Translations under genes and position numbers: made by a program | Shown here: in pieces, positions 17,718 to 25,657 of the stretch | Layout of the letters: each line of letters starts with the position of its first letter | Numbering within the stretch: the first letter of the stretch is position 1 | NCBI RefSeq assembly: GCF_000332075.2 | Contig: NZ_ALVU02000001.1 | Span: 434,001-498,000, forward strand | Direction of reading: 5' to 3' | DNA length: 64,000 nucleotides | Origin: Synechocystis sp. PCC 7509 | GTDB lineage: Bacteria; Cyanobacteriota; Cyanobacteriia; Cyanobacteriales; Chroococcidiopsidaceae | Notes under the pieces: generated by a model | The model's database searches: none | What the model was told of the DNA's origin: nothing | What the model saw: the letters and a program-made list of their open reading frames with translations, nothing else

Positions 17718-17749
17718 TAAGTGGGCGTACATAAATGCACGCCCACTTA
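17718..17749. terminator. Bidirectional terminator between peroxiredoxin and HPF genes
   Basis: Bases 17718-17728 and 17739-17749 form an 11-base-pair perfect GC-containing stem with a ten-base loop. It fills almost the whole 36-base gap between two convergent genes and could stop transcripts from both sides; the plus-strand side is followed by TTCTTATTT. Confidence 0.7.
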
Positions 17750-17752
17750 TTC

Positions 17753-18400
17753 TTATTTCACTAAATGGGGTTTTTCGCTAATTTTAGTTTGGGCAGATTT
17801 GCCATTGCTATTATTAGCGTGTCCGTTGTTGCGCGGTTGAATTACACCATAGCCGCCATGATTGCGTTCGTAAATTACGTTAATTTCTCCGCTTTCGGCA
17901 TTGCAGAACATATAAAAATCATGATCTACATTCTGTAATTGCTCTAATGCCTCGGATACGGTCATTGGTGGCATGGCAAAATACTTAGTACGGACAACTT
18001 CGGCAGGTAATTGAGGAGTGCGATCGCCAATTAAGTCAGATACTAATGGTATCTGTTCTTCGCTATCTACTTCTACTGTTGTCTCTACACTCGCTTTATT
18101 AGCTTGTCTTCTTTCTTTGTATTTTCGCAGTTGACGGGCTATTTTATCTGCGACTAAATCTATACTTGCATACAAGCTCTCGCTGCTTTCTTCGGCACGA
18201 ATTACACTACCGTTGGCATATATTGTCACTTCTGCTGATTGCTTGCTGCTAATGCGTGGATTACGGGCTACAGATAAATGTACATCTACTTCGGTGGTCA
18301 AAGATTGAAAATGATTTACTGCTTTTTCAATCTTCTGATGTACGTACTCACGAATTGCATCGGTAAGTTCAATATTTTTGCCGTGAATGACAAGCTTCAT
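17753..18400 (-). CDS. hpf: Long-form ribosome hibernation promoting factor (LrtA)
   Basis: The long-form HPF binds the 30S decoding region and pairs 70S ribosomes into inactive 100S dimers in the dark or in starvation. I start the gene at the ATG at 18400 ([19 protein letters not shown]), preceded by GGAG at ten bases, which gives 215 residues; the frame could be extended 11 residues but those do not belong to the family. The N-terminal S30AE domain covers about 1-105. The C-terminal dimerisation domain starts near 150 with [19 protein letters not shown]. In other cyanobacteria this gene is the light-repressed transcript lrtA with a long leader; a 500-base gap lies upstream here. Confidence 0.94.
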   Translation of the reverse strand: MKLVIHGKNIELTDAIREYVHQKIEKAVNHFQSLTTEVDVHLSVARNPRISSKQSAEVTIYANGSVIRAEESSESLYASIDLVADKIARQLRKYKERRQANKASVETTVEVDSEEQIPLVSDLIGDRTPQLPAEVVRTKYFAMPPMTVSEALEQLQNVDHDFYMFCNAESGEINVIYERNHGGYGVIQPRNNGHANNSNGKSAQTKISEKPHLVK

Positions 18401-18902
18401 ATTTAATTCTCCGCTAAAAAATTGCTTGTGCAAATTGTTGTTTTCAAAGGCAAAGCTATGGTAATAGCTGTTACAAGTAACTATTCCTTGGTTTAGTGGG
18501 GCAATGCCTTCTTAGGTTTCCTTAGTATCCAATTCCAACTTAAATGTCTTTCTATTGCTACCACGCACGTTATATAAATTACCTTGGCAACTGCTAAAAT
18601 TTATTAGCTTGCGATCGCCAACTTAATTATTTGACAGTCACGATGGAAATATTTAGACCTTATATCAACGGTATAGATATTGATATTTTGCCCTTAAATA
18701 TTTCAGCTTTCTAGTGCGTAAGTTAGGTTAGAAGAAACTTCCTCCCTGCCGATTTGAGGTCATACATTTACCCTACCACTTTGCAAACCGGAAAACGTTT
18801 ATTTTGCTCTGGCTTCAAGATTTTTTGCATCCGTTAACAATTCTTGATTTTAGCACCGAAGTTTAAAGTCAAATTTAGTAAAAATTACCCTTGATTTTTG
18901 TA
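18401..18902. other. Long divergent intergenic region between hpf/lrtA and lipB
   Basis: This 502-base stretch must hold the promoters of hpf (minus) and lipB (plus). It contains two inverted repeats: GTTAC-AA-GTAAC at 18470-18481, close to the hpf start, and GAAATATTTA / TAAATATTTC at 18646-18655 and 18695-18704. No coding frame of interest and no tRNA was seen. A long untranslated leader of hpf/lrtA is plausible because lrtA mRNAs in other cyanobacteria have one; the 5' end cannot be placed from sequence. Confidence 0.4.
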
Positions 18903-19580
18903 ATGATTCCGAGTAATGAAACATTAATCGAAACTCACCGCCGTTGCTGTTACTTATATAACCTGAAGCTAGTAAGTTATTCTCTAGCTTGGGTTTGGCA
19001 AAAAAAGCTACTACAAGAGCGAATTGATAATCCTGAGTTGAATGATGCCCTAATTTTGCTAGAACATCCACCAGTTTATACTTTGGGACAAGGTGCTAGT
19101 CTAGAGTTTTTGAACTTTGATATTGACAAAAATGCTTTTGAGGTGTATAGAGTAGAGCGAGGTGGTGAAGTTACTTATCATTGTCCGGGTCAATTAGTCG
19201 GCTACCCGATATTGAATTTGAGATATTACCGTCAAGATTTGCACTGGTACTTACGGCAGTTAGAGGAAGTATTGATAAGGGTTTTGGCGGTTTATGGGTT
19301 GAAAGGCGATCGCATTGCTGGTTTAACAGGAGTTTGGGTAGAAGGGGTTAAAGTGGGTGCGATCGGTATTAAAGTTAGTCGCTGGGTAACTATGCACGGT
19401 TTCGCCTTAAATGTATGTCCCGATTTAACAGGGTTTGAGCAAATTGTCCCTTGTGGAATTGCAGATAAAGCTGTAGGGAGTATGGCGCAATGGATTTCAG
19501 GTATTAAGTTAGAGGAAGTACGAACCCAAGTAACAGTAGCTTTTGCGGAAGTCTTTGGAGTTGATTTTCAGGAGTTGTAG
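18903..19580 (+). CDS. lipB: Lipoyl(octanoyl) transferase
   Basis: LipB moves an octanoyl group from acyl carrier protein to lipoyl domains such as that of pyruvate dehydrogenase E2. Conserved features are [18 protein letters not shown] (substrate pocket), [10 protein letters not shown] with the catalytic Lys, and VPCGI with the catalytic Cys. I chose the ATG at 18903 rather than the TTG four codons upstream. The length of about 225 residues is normal. The following Uma2-type gene begins four bases after the stop, so the two are probably co-transcribed. Confidence 0.93.
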   Translation: MIPSNETLIETHRRCCYLYNLKLVSYSLAWVWQKKLLQERIDNPELNDALILLEHPPVYTLGQGASLEFLNFDIDKNAFEVYRVERGGEVTYHCPGQLVGYPILNLRYYRQDLHWYLRQLEEVLIRVLAVYGLKGDRIAGLTGVWVEGVKVGAIGIKVSRWVTMHGFALNVCPDLTGFEQIVPCGIADKAVGSMAQWISGIKLEEVRTQVTVAFAEVFGVDFQEL

Positions 19581-19584
19581 CACC

Positions 19585-20160
19585 ATGTTGGAATTAGAGA
19601 CTAGCAACCAAGAATCGATTATTACTGTTTACGATATCTCGTGGGAAAAGTTTGAGGCGATCGCATCTTTGCTAGAAGAAACAAAAATACGTCTAACTTA
19701 TTTGGATGGAACTCTAGATATAATGTCCCCTTCACCAGCGCATGAAGAATCAAAAGGTACTGTAGGGTTGTTGTTGGAAACTTACTTACGACATATTGGT
19801 AGAAGATTTTATACTACAGGCGGATATACGCTAGGGAGTCGTGAGGATGGCGCAAGGGGAGAACCTGACGAATCTTACAACTTAGATTTTGTGAAGCCAA
19901 TTCCAGATATAGCTATTGAAGTAGTCATTACTAGCGGTGGTGTAAATAAGTTAGAAAAATACAGGCGCTGGGGTGTACCAGAAGTTTGGTTTTACCAAAG
20001 ACAGCAAGTTTTTATTTATCACTTACAGGGTAATAAGTACGAACAGGTAGATAAGAGCGAATTTTTACCAGAATTAAATATAGATTTACTCGTGCGTTGC
20101 TTAAATATGCCCGATCAATACGATGCAACGATCGCATTTTCTCAAGCCTTGCAAGATTAG
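19585..20160 (+). CDS. Uma2 family PD-(D/E)XK nuclease-like protein
   Basis: This 191-residue protein belongs to the Uma2 family, which is greatly expanded in cyanobacteria and has a restriction-endonuclease-like fold. The core shows GEPDESYNLD near 93-101, PDIAIEVVITSG near 107-118 with Asp and Glu in the positions of the nuclease site, then Lys residues at 122 and 125, and VPEVWFYQ. No biological role is established for most members. The ATG at 19585 lies four bases after lipB; a longer frame that starts inside lipB is unlikely to be used. It converges with bgtA and overlaps its stop by three bases. Confidence 0.85.
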   Translation: MLELETSNQESIITVYDISWEKFEAIASLLEETKIRLTYLDGTLDIMSPSPAHEESKGTVGLLLETYLRHIGRRFYTTGGYTLGSREDGARGEPDESYNLDFVKPIPDIAIEVVITSGGVNKLEKYRRWGVPEVWFYQRQQVFIYHLQGNKYEQVDKSEFLPELNIDLLVRCLNMPDQYDATIAFSQALQD

Positions 20161-20912
20161 AAATTACTGGTTATTTTTAAACGACTGAGAAATGTCTGTA
20201 AGCGGGTACTTTGAGGACTATCAATAACTTCACGCGCTATCCCTTGTTCTTCTATTTTGCCTTTGTCTAAAAAGATGACTTTGCTTGCTACTTCCCGCGC
20301 AAATTGCATTTCATGAGTTACAACTACCATCGTCATCCCATCGGCGGCTAATTGCTGCATTACTTGCAATACTTCTCCTACAAGTTCTGGATCTAAGGCG
20401 CTAGTCGGTTCGTCAAATAGCATAATTTGCGGATTCATACACAAGCTACGGGCGATCGCTACTCGTTGTTTTTGTCCCCCCGATAATTGTTCTGGATAAG
20501 CTGATGCTTTATCAAATAAGCCTACTTTGTCAAGATAAACTCCGGCAATTTGGGCGCTTTCTTTCTGAGTTTTGCCTAATACCTGACGCGGTGCGAGGGT
20601 AAGGTTTTCTAAAACGCTGAGGTGAGGAAATAAGTTAAATTGCTGAAATACCATCCCTACCAAACTTCGCAATTGGCGCAGAGTTCGGTAGTTTAAGGCG
20701 GAGTGAGAGATATCAATGCCGTTAACTACCAATTTTCCGCGATCGATGGCCTCTAGGCGGTTAAAACAGCGCAACAAGGTACTTTTACCACAGCCAGAAG
20801 AACCAATCACGGCGACAACTTCCCCTTGATTAATTGCGCCCGTGATTCCTTGGAGGACTTTTAGAGCGCCAAAGGTTTTCTCAATATTCTCAAATGCGAT
20901 CGCTTTGTCCAT
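20157..20912 (-). CDS. bgtA: Amino-acid ABC transporter ATP-binding protein (BgtA-like)
   Basis: This is the ATPase of a polar-amino-acid ABC importer. The 251 residues carry Walker A GSSGCGKST near 33-41, the Q-loop in GMVFQQFNLFPHLSVLEN, the signature LSGGQKQR, Walker B MLFDEPTSALDPE and the switch His in VVTHEMQF. It is divergent from the fused binding-protein/permease gene 48 bases away, which supplies the other two functions of the transporter. In Synechocystis the equivalent pair, BgtA and BgtB, imports glutamine and basic amino acids. The substrate here is inferred from that similarity of design. Confidence 0.85.
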   Translation of the reverse strand: MDKAIAFENIEKTFGALKVLQGITGAINQGEVVAVIGSSGCGKSTLLRCFNRLEAIDRGKLVVNGIDISHSALNYRTLRQLRSLVGMVFQQFNLFPHLSVLENLTLAPRQVLGKTQKESAQIAGVYLDKVGLFDKASAYPEQLSGGQKQRVAIARSLCMNPQIMLFDEPTSALDPELVGEVLQVMQQLAADGMTMVVVTHEMQFAREVASKVIFLDKGKIEEQGIAREVIDSPQSTRLQTFLSRLKITSNF

Positions 20913-20960
20913 ATTTATTTATCGTTTGATTGTATGGTGGGATAAATTTATTAGCTAAAT

Positions 20961-22478
20961 ATGTATAGAGACAAGCAAAAAACTAACTACTGGTGGCTGC
21001 AAATAGTTACGGCGTTAGTTTGTTTGATTTTGGTTACTGGTTGTACTAATTCTAATTCTTTGGCGGCGGACAAAACGCTAACTATTGCGGTAGAAGGGAC
21101 GTATCCACCTTTTGAGTTTCAAACCGACAAAGGGGAATTGCAAGGTTTTGATGTCGATTTGATGAATGCGATCGCCCGTGAATCAGGTTTTAAGATAACT
21201 TATCAAAATTTGCCTTTTGCGGGGATGATTCCGGCGTTACAGGCGCGTGCTATCGATGCGGCGGTGGCGGCGATGACAATTACTGAAGAAAGGGCGAAGA
21301 CGGTTTCTTTTTCTCGTCCTTATTTTAGATCGGGACTGGCGATCGCCATTCGCACTAATGACAAAAGTATCACAGGCTTTGAAAGCTTAAATAATAAGCG
21401 AATTTCTGTGCAAATTGGCACAACGGGCGCAGAAAAGGCGGCGGCGATTCCTGGGGCAGAAGTTCGTAGTTTTGACGATGCACCTACAGCAATTCAAGAG
21501 TTGCTTAACGGTAATGTTGATGCTTTACTGCACGATGAGCCAGTAATTTTGTATGCGATTAATTCGGGAAATGTTGCAGGCGTTAAAGTGGTTGGAAAAC
21601 TGCTGACTGAGGAGTATTTTGGCTTTCCGACTCCTAAAAAATCGCCGAATTTGGCTTTAATCGATCGCGGTTTGACAAAGTTGCTTGGTAACGGTGTCTA
21701 CGCCCAAGTTTATCAAAAATGGTTCGGGGTTGAGCCTCCAACTTTACCGGAAAGATTGCCTTTTCAAACTGAAAATACAACGGATTCTGGTTTTTTTGGG
21801 GCTTTTACAATGATCGCTACAGCAATGCCTTTACTATTGCGCGGTGCTTTAGTAACGCTACAACTTACGGCTTTATCGGTGGTTTTGGGCTTGATAGGTG
21901 GCTCTTTACTGGGAATTATCCGCCTTTCTCAGATTTTACCTATTCGTTGGGCGGCGAGGGCTTATATAGATTTTTTCCGAGGTACGCCTTTGCTAGTGCA
22001 GATTTTTATGATTTATTTTGGCATTCCGGCAATTTCTCAAGAACTCGGACTTGGCTTCAATCTCAATCGTTGGACGGCGGCGGTAATTGCTTTAAGTCTT
22101 AATAGTACAGCTTATATTGCTGAAATTGTCCGCGCGGGAATTCAATCAATTGAAACGGGACAATCGGAGGCGGCGGAATCTTTGGGGATGAGTTCTAATC
22201 AAACTATGCGCTATATCGTCTTTCCTCAAGCTTTAAGGCGGATGCTACCACCCTTGGGTAATGAATTTATTAGTATGCTCAAAGATACTAGCTTGGTAGC
22301 GGTAATTGGCTTTGAGGAGCTATTTCGCAACGGACAACTCATTGTTGCTACTAATTATCGCTCCTTTGAAATCTATGCGGCGGTGGCTTTTATCTATCTG
22401 GTGCTAACTATCTTCTCATCTCAAGTTTTTAGCCGTCTAGAACAGTGGTTTAATCCTGTTACTCGCAAAGCAAATTGA
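20961..22478 (+). CDS. bgtB: Fused periplasmic binding protein and permease of amino-acid ABC transporter
   Basis: The 505-residue protein joins two normally separate subunits. Residues 1-28 form a lipoprotein-like signal with the lipobox VTGC. Residues about 37-262 form a family 3 solute-binding domain (TIAVEGTYPPFEF, QGFDVDLMNAIA). Residues about 280-500 form the membrane permease with the EAA-type loop (QSEAAESLGMSSNQTMRYIVFPQALRRMLPPLGNE, here given as two adjoining parts QSEAAESLGMS and FPQALRRMLPPLGNE). With the divergent ATPase it makes a complete importer. Fusions of this type are known in cyanobacteria. The pair probably shares regulation through the 48-base gap. Confidence 0.88.
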   Translation: MYRDKQKTNYWWLQIVTALVCLILVTGCTNSNSLAADKTLTIAVEGTYPPFEFQTDKGELQGFDVDLMNAIARESGFKITYQNLPFAGMIPALQARAIDAAVAAMTITEERAKTVSFSRPYFRSGLAIAIRTNDKSITGFESLNNKRISVQIGTTGAEKAAAIPGAEVRSFDDAPTAIQELLNGNVDALLHDEPVILYAINSGNVAGVKVVGKLLTEEYFGFPTPKKSPNLALIDRGLTKLLGNGVYAQVYQKWFGVEPPTLPERLPFQTENTTDSGFFGAFTMIATAMPLLLRGALVTLQLTALSVVLGLIGGSLLGIIRLSQILPIRWAARAYIDFFRGTPLLVQIFMIYFGIPAISQELGLGFNLNRWTAAVIALSLNSTAYIAEIVRAGIQSIETGQSEAAESLGMSSNQTMRYIVFPQALRRMLPPLGNEFISMLKDTSLVAVIGFEELFRNGQLIVATNYRSFEIYAAVAFIYLVLTIFSSQVFSRLEQWFNPVTRKAN

Positions 22479-22685
22479 GTTAAAGTTTTGTGTAGTTTTA
22501 TTAAGAAATTTTCTTTACAAAAGTTATTGTAATTAGCTATTGCAATCTGTTAAATTTATTTTATAATGGGAAGTTTGAGTTCAGTGTATAAATACTCACA
22601 CTTTCACTATCTAATTGTACTGTCAAGCCCCCCCTTTGTAAAGGGGTAAAAGACAAAAAAAAGAATTTTTTTTAGTTAATATAAC

Positions 22686-23237
22686 TTAATTTGTGCGACG
22701 ACGATAAGCCCAAGGTTCAACAAACTTAGCATCACTCCAAACGCCGCGACGCTTGCTTTTGGCTTCAGTTTCCGCTTGTTCGATAGCTGCGGCGCTAGGA
22801 CAATTTTTCAAATAAGGACGATAAACGAGGGCTAAACCTTCACGAACTAAGACTTCTTGAATAAAAGTGCGATCGCCTAAACGAACTTCGCTAACTTTGC
22901 GTCCGTAGCGGTCGGTATCGGTAATAGTTAAAGTAACAAACCCGCCCTTTTGTTTAATTAACTGCTCAACGCGCATCTGTGCTTGATTTCCCCATTTAAA
23001 CTGATCCTTATCTACAGATTTTTTACTAGCTTTTTCAGCTTTAGTATGGGCAATTTCCGGCGCATCAACGCAAGCAAAGCGGACTTTAACCTCTGCGCCC
23101 CCGGAATCGGTTAAAGCCATCGTATCGCCATCACTGACGCGCTTAACAGAGTATTGATTCGGGGAGTTACAGCCCTGCAACCAAAGGGTAAAAATGGGGA
23201 TTAGACATAAATAAAATAATCTTTGAGGGATTTTCAT
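22686..23237 (-). CDS. Staphylococcal-nuclease-like lipoprotein
   Basis: From the ATG at 23237 the protein has 183 residues and a lipoprotein signal with lipobox LQGC (Cys 23), so it is probably anchored in a membrane facing the periplasm. The rest is a thermonuclease (SNc) domain: VKRVSDGDTMAL, KVRFACVDAPEIAHTK, DTDRYGRKVSEV and VLVREGLALVYRPY, which contain the Asp, Arg and Glu positions of the calcium-dependent active site. It should cut DNA or RNA outside the cytoplasm, for nutrient use or defence; both are inference. A longer frame adds eight residues upstream without family support. Confidence 0.85.
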   Translation of the reverse strand: MKIPQRLFYLCLIPIFTLWLQGCNSPNQYSVKRVSDGDTMALTDSGGAEVKVRFACVDAPEIAHTKAEKASKKSVDKDQFKWGNQAQMRVEQLIKQKGGFVTLTITDTDRYGRKVSEVRLGDRTFIQEVLVREGLALVYRPYLKNCPSAAAIEQAETEAKSKRRGVWSDAKFVEPWAYRRRTN

Positions 23238-23321
23238 AGCAATACTTTGATAGCCGTGCAATTGTTATAAGCGATCGTTAACATAAGTTAAGTAGACTTC
23301 TTACTTACAGCGCAAACACTT

Positions 23322-24065
23322 ATGAGCTTGATTACTCACATTTTGCACCTAGTCGGGTCTAGTGGCGTGGCTTATTTTAGCGCCCGTCAAATCCGCGATC
23401 CTTTAACTCGCCCGAATACCCTAGCAATGTTCCAGCTTGCAGAATCCGGCGCTGTACCTATGTTACAAAAACTAAGAAGTCGCGCGGCGACGGAAGGCGA
23501 TACATGGATGGCCGAGAAACTAGCCCAACACGCTGAAGACGAAAAAAGGCATGGACAAATATTTGCTCACGCTTTAAAGCAGATAAATAAACAAGTTATT
23601 GACTTTAAAAGTCAGCCAAAAAAAGCTGAATCTAGCCAACGCAGCCCATTTTTTGATGCTTTTTTTGAAGGTTACACTTCCGAGCAACTAAAGACAGAAA
23701 ATATAGATTGGGATGTATTTATCGGTAGCACCTATATTTTAGAACTAGATGCGAGTAAAGACTTTGCGCGGATGGCGAAAGTTCTTTCCGAAGATGAAGC
23801 CACAAGTCGCAATCTCAAAAAGAGTTTACTTAGCGTTGCTAGTGACGAAACTCTTCATGCAGCGTACCTCTACGAAGCAATGCAACGGCGGATGAGTGGG
23901 GCGGATGTTCAAGAGTTAGTAGATAAGTGGCGCACTCGTAAAGTAAACGCAATGTTAGCGATGATTGGTGGCTTAATGCAGCCAAAGGGACAACCACCGA
24001 ACTTAGTTCAAGAGGGTATTCCCCAAGAAGAAACTCCAAACATCCCCGATTTAGCCGCCGCTTAA
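23322..24065 (+). CDS. Ferritin-like diiron protein
   Basis: I recognise the fold but not a named gene. The 247-residue protein is mainly helical and carries a full ferritin-type diiron ligand set: Glu 41, Glu 74 and His 77 (EKRH), Glu 141, and Glu 176 and His 179 (DETLH). That pattern of two E-x-x-H motifs plus two single Glu marks an active carboxylate-bridged diiron site in a four-helix bundle. Possible roles are peroxide reduction, iron handling or a hydroxylase-like reaction; nothing in the sequence decides. The last 40 residues are a Pro/Gln/Glu-rich tail. It converges with the next gene and overlaps its stop by four bases. Confidence 0.8.
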   Translation: MSLITHILHLVGSSGVAYFSARQIRDPLTRPNTLAMFQLAESGAVPMLQKLRSRAATEGDTWMAEKLAQHAEDEKRHGQIFAHALKQINKQVIDFKSQPKKAESSQRSPFFDAFFEGYTSEQLKTENIDWDVFIGSTYILELDASKDFARMAKVLSEDEATSRNLKKSLLSVASDETLHAAYLYEAMQRRMSGADVQELVDKWRTRKVNAMLAMIGGLMQPKGQPPNLVQEGIPQEETPNIPDLAAA

Positions 24066-24379
24066 TTTGGCTTTGCTGGCGGTGAGTTTTCCGCTTGAGA
24101 CTGCGTTTGGCTTTGAGTGGGTTTTAATCGCTCAAATAAAGCTGGAGGCGTAGCTTGGCGGAAAGCCCCGCAATAGTACATTGTCATTACAGCTTTAAAA
24201 GCCCAATGATCCGGGGGAACATCGCTAAAAGGTACGGGTAAAGTTTCGGCTTGGTTTTGGACGCAAGCGTTTAAAACCTGATTGTCTGAACTTTGTGGCA
24301 CGACTGATTGAGCTTTGACGGGGAAATTAAGCGACGTTGTGGCAAGTATAGTTAGGGTTGCTAAAATTCGCAGTTTCAT
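24062..24379 (-). CDS. Secreted protein with one SLH-like motif
   Basis: The 105-residue protein has a signal peptide (about 1-23, cleavage after KAQ) and a short mature part. Its central segment FSDVPPDHWAFKAVMTMYY is the first half of an S-layer homology (SLH) motif, which in cyanobacteria is found in porins and envelope proteins. Two Cys (39 and 70) could form a disulfide. A single SLH unit is too little for the usual cell-wall anchoring. The C-terminal tail is rich in Gln, Ser and Pro. The function is unknown. Confidence 0.65.
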   Translation of the reverse strand: MKLRILATLTILATTSLNFPVKAQSVVPQSSDNQVLNACVQNQAETLPVPFSDVPPDHWAFKAVMTMYYCGAFRQATPPALFERLKPTQSQTQSQAENSPPAKPN

Positions 24380-24452
24380 AGAACAAATGTATTAAACCTA
24401 TTTTTTATTTTGCCTTGGCTGATAAGAAATTGACACAAACAGGAGATAGAAA

Positions 24453-25172
24453 TTGCTAACGCTGGGAGTAAATATCGATCATATTGCCACGATTAGGCAA
24501 GCACGGCGCACGGTAGAACCCGATCCTATAGCGGCGGCGGTTTTGGCAGAATTAGCGGGTGCGGATGGAATTACTGTACATTTGCGCGAAGATCGGCGAC
24601 ATATCCAAGATCGGGATGTACGTTTATTGCGGCAAACTGTGCGATCGCATCTTAATCTAGAAATGGCGGCTATCGATGAAATGGTAAATATTGCCTTAGA
24701 AGTTAAGCCTGATTATGTAACTTTAGTCCCCGAAAAACGGGAAGAAGTGACAACAGAAGGTGGGTTAAATATTGTTGCTCAGAGCGATCGCATTGGTGAA
24801 ATAGTAGACAAATTACAATCTGCGGGTATCCCTGTTAGTTTATTTATCGATGCAGAGGAATCACAAATTGAAGCATCGGTTAAAGTAAAGGCTAAATTTA
24901 TTGAACTGCATACAGGACAGTACGCAGAAGCAAAAAATGAAGCTAGTCGCCAAAAAGAATTAACCATACTTGCTAAAGGCTGCAAACAAGCCATAGAGGC
25001 AGGTTTACGAGTAAATGCGGGTCACGGGCTAACTTACTGGAATGTTTACCCAGTGGCTTGTATTGAGGGGATGGAAGAACTTAATATTGGTCATACAATT
25101 ATTAGCCGCGCTGCACTGGTGGGAATAGAACGAGCAGTAAGAGAAATGAAGCAAGCAATGCAGGGAAAGTAA
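24453..25172 (+). CDS. pdxJ: Pyridoxine 5'-phosphate synthase
   Basis: PdxJ condenses deoxyxylulose phosphate with 3-amino-1-hydroxyacetone phosphate to make pyridoxine phosphate. The 239-residue TIM barrel starts with [16 protein letters not shown] and has the conserved [28 protein letters not shown] and [14 protein letters not shown]. The start codon is TTG at 24453-24455, with AGGAGA at 24441-24446; no ATG gives the family N terminus. The ycf54 gene follows after a 33-base gap on the same strand, so the two may form an operon. Confidence 0.96.
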   Translation: MLTLGVNIDHIATIRQARRTVEPDPIAAAVLAELAGADGITVHLREDRRHIQDRDVRLLRQTVRSHLNLEMAAIDEMVNIALEVKPDYVTLVPEKREEVTTEGGLNIVAQSDRIGEIVDKLQSAGIPVSLFIDAEESQIEASVKVKAKFIELHTGQYAEAKNEASRQKELTILAKGCKQAIEAGLRVNAGHGLTYWNVYPVACIEGMEELNIGHTIISRAALVGIERAVREMKQAMQGK

Positions 25173-25205
25173 TAAGGTAGAATCAAATTTTTGCTATATA
25201 AAACT

Positions 25206-25529
25206 ATGCAGACGTATTACTATGTGTTGGCGAGCGATCGCTTTTTAGTGGAAGAACCAATCGATGAAGTGTTAACTGAACGCACTCGCAACTATCACGA
25301 AAACGAAAAAGCTATTGATTTTTGGTTAGTTAAGCAACCAGCTTTTTTAGAAGCGCCAGAAATGGCAGCAATTAAAGCCCAATGTCCACCCCAACCAACA
25401 GCAATTATTTCAACTAATCAGCAGTTTATTACTTGGCTCAAACTACGTTTAGAGTACGTGCTGACCGGGGAATTTGCCGCACCTTCTATCACAATTGCCG
25501 AGCCTTTAGCTTCAATAGTAGCGGTGTAA
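25206..25529 (+). CDS. ycf54: Ycf54, factor of the Mg-protoporphyrin ester cyclase
   Basis: Ycf54 (DUF2488) is needed for the aerobic oxidative cyclase AcsF/CycI that builds ring E of chlorophyll. The 107-residue protein matches the family along its length: TYYYVLASDRFL at the start, DFWLVKQPAFLEAPEMAAI in the middle and TWLKLRLEYVLTGEF near the end. I chose the ATG at 25206; a TTG five codons upstream would add residues not in the family. It follows pdxJ closely. Its presence marks the genome as that of an oxygenic phototroph. Confidence 0.93.
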   Translation: MQTYYYVLASDRFLVEEPIDEVLTERTRNYHENEKAIDFWLVKQPAFLEAPEMAAIKAQCPPQPTAIISTNQQFITWLKLRLEYVLTGEFAAPSITIAEPLASIVAV

Positions 25530-25574
25530 AGGTTTTTCTATGGCGATCGCACCCATGATTGATAAATATTAACC

Positions 25575-25644
25575 GTAGGGGTGCAATGCTTTGCGAAGGC
25601 ATCTTTTGGGGAGAAGGATTCATCCCAAAAATGCCGCCCCCTAC
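25575..25644. repeat. Intergenic repeat with branched hairpin potential
   Basis: Between ycf54 and the convergent PfkB gene lies an inverted repeat. An outer stem pairs GTAGGGG (25575-25581) with CCCCTAC (25638-25644). Inside, GGCAT-c-TTTTGGG (25598-25610) pairs with CCCAAAA-ATGCC (25624-25635), and a small GCAA/TTGC hairpin sits on the left side, so the whole could fold as a three-way junction. Its first 21 bases closely match the repeat at 59344, which suggests a dispersed family. It may also act as a terminator for both convergent genes. Confidence 0.6.
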
Positions 25645-25657
25645 AACGTTCGCAATG

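Noticed and set aside
18635-18660. TTGACA followed by TAGACC as a plus-strand promoter
   Set aside because: The -10 match is poor and the distance to lipB is more than 200 bases.
22628-22645. CCCCTTT-GT-AAAGGGG palindrome between bgtB and the nuclease gene
   Set aside because: A terminator was considered, but no T run follows on either strand, so I did not list it as one.
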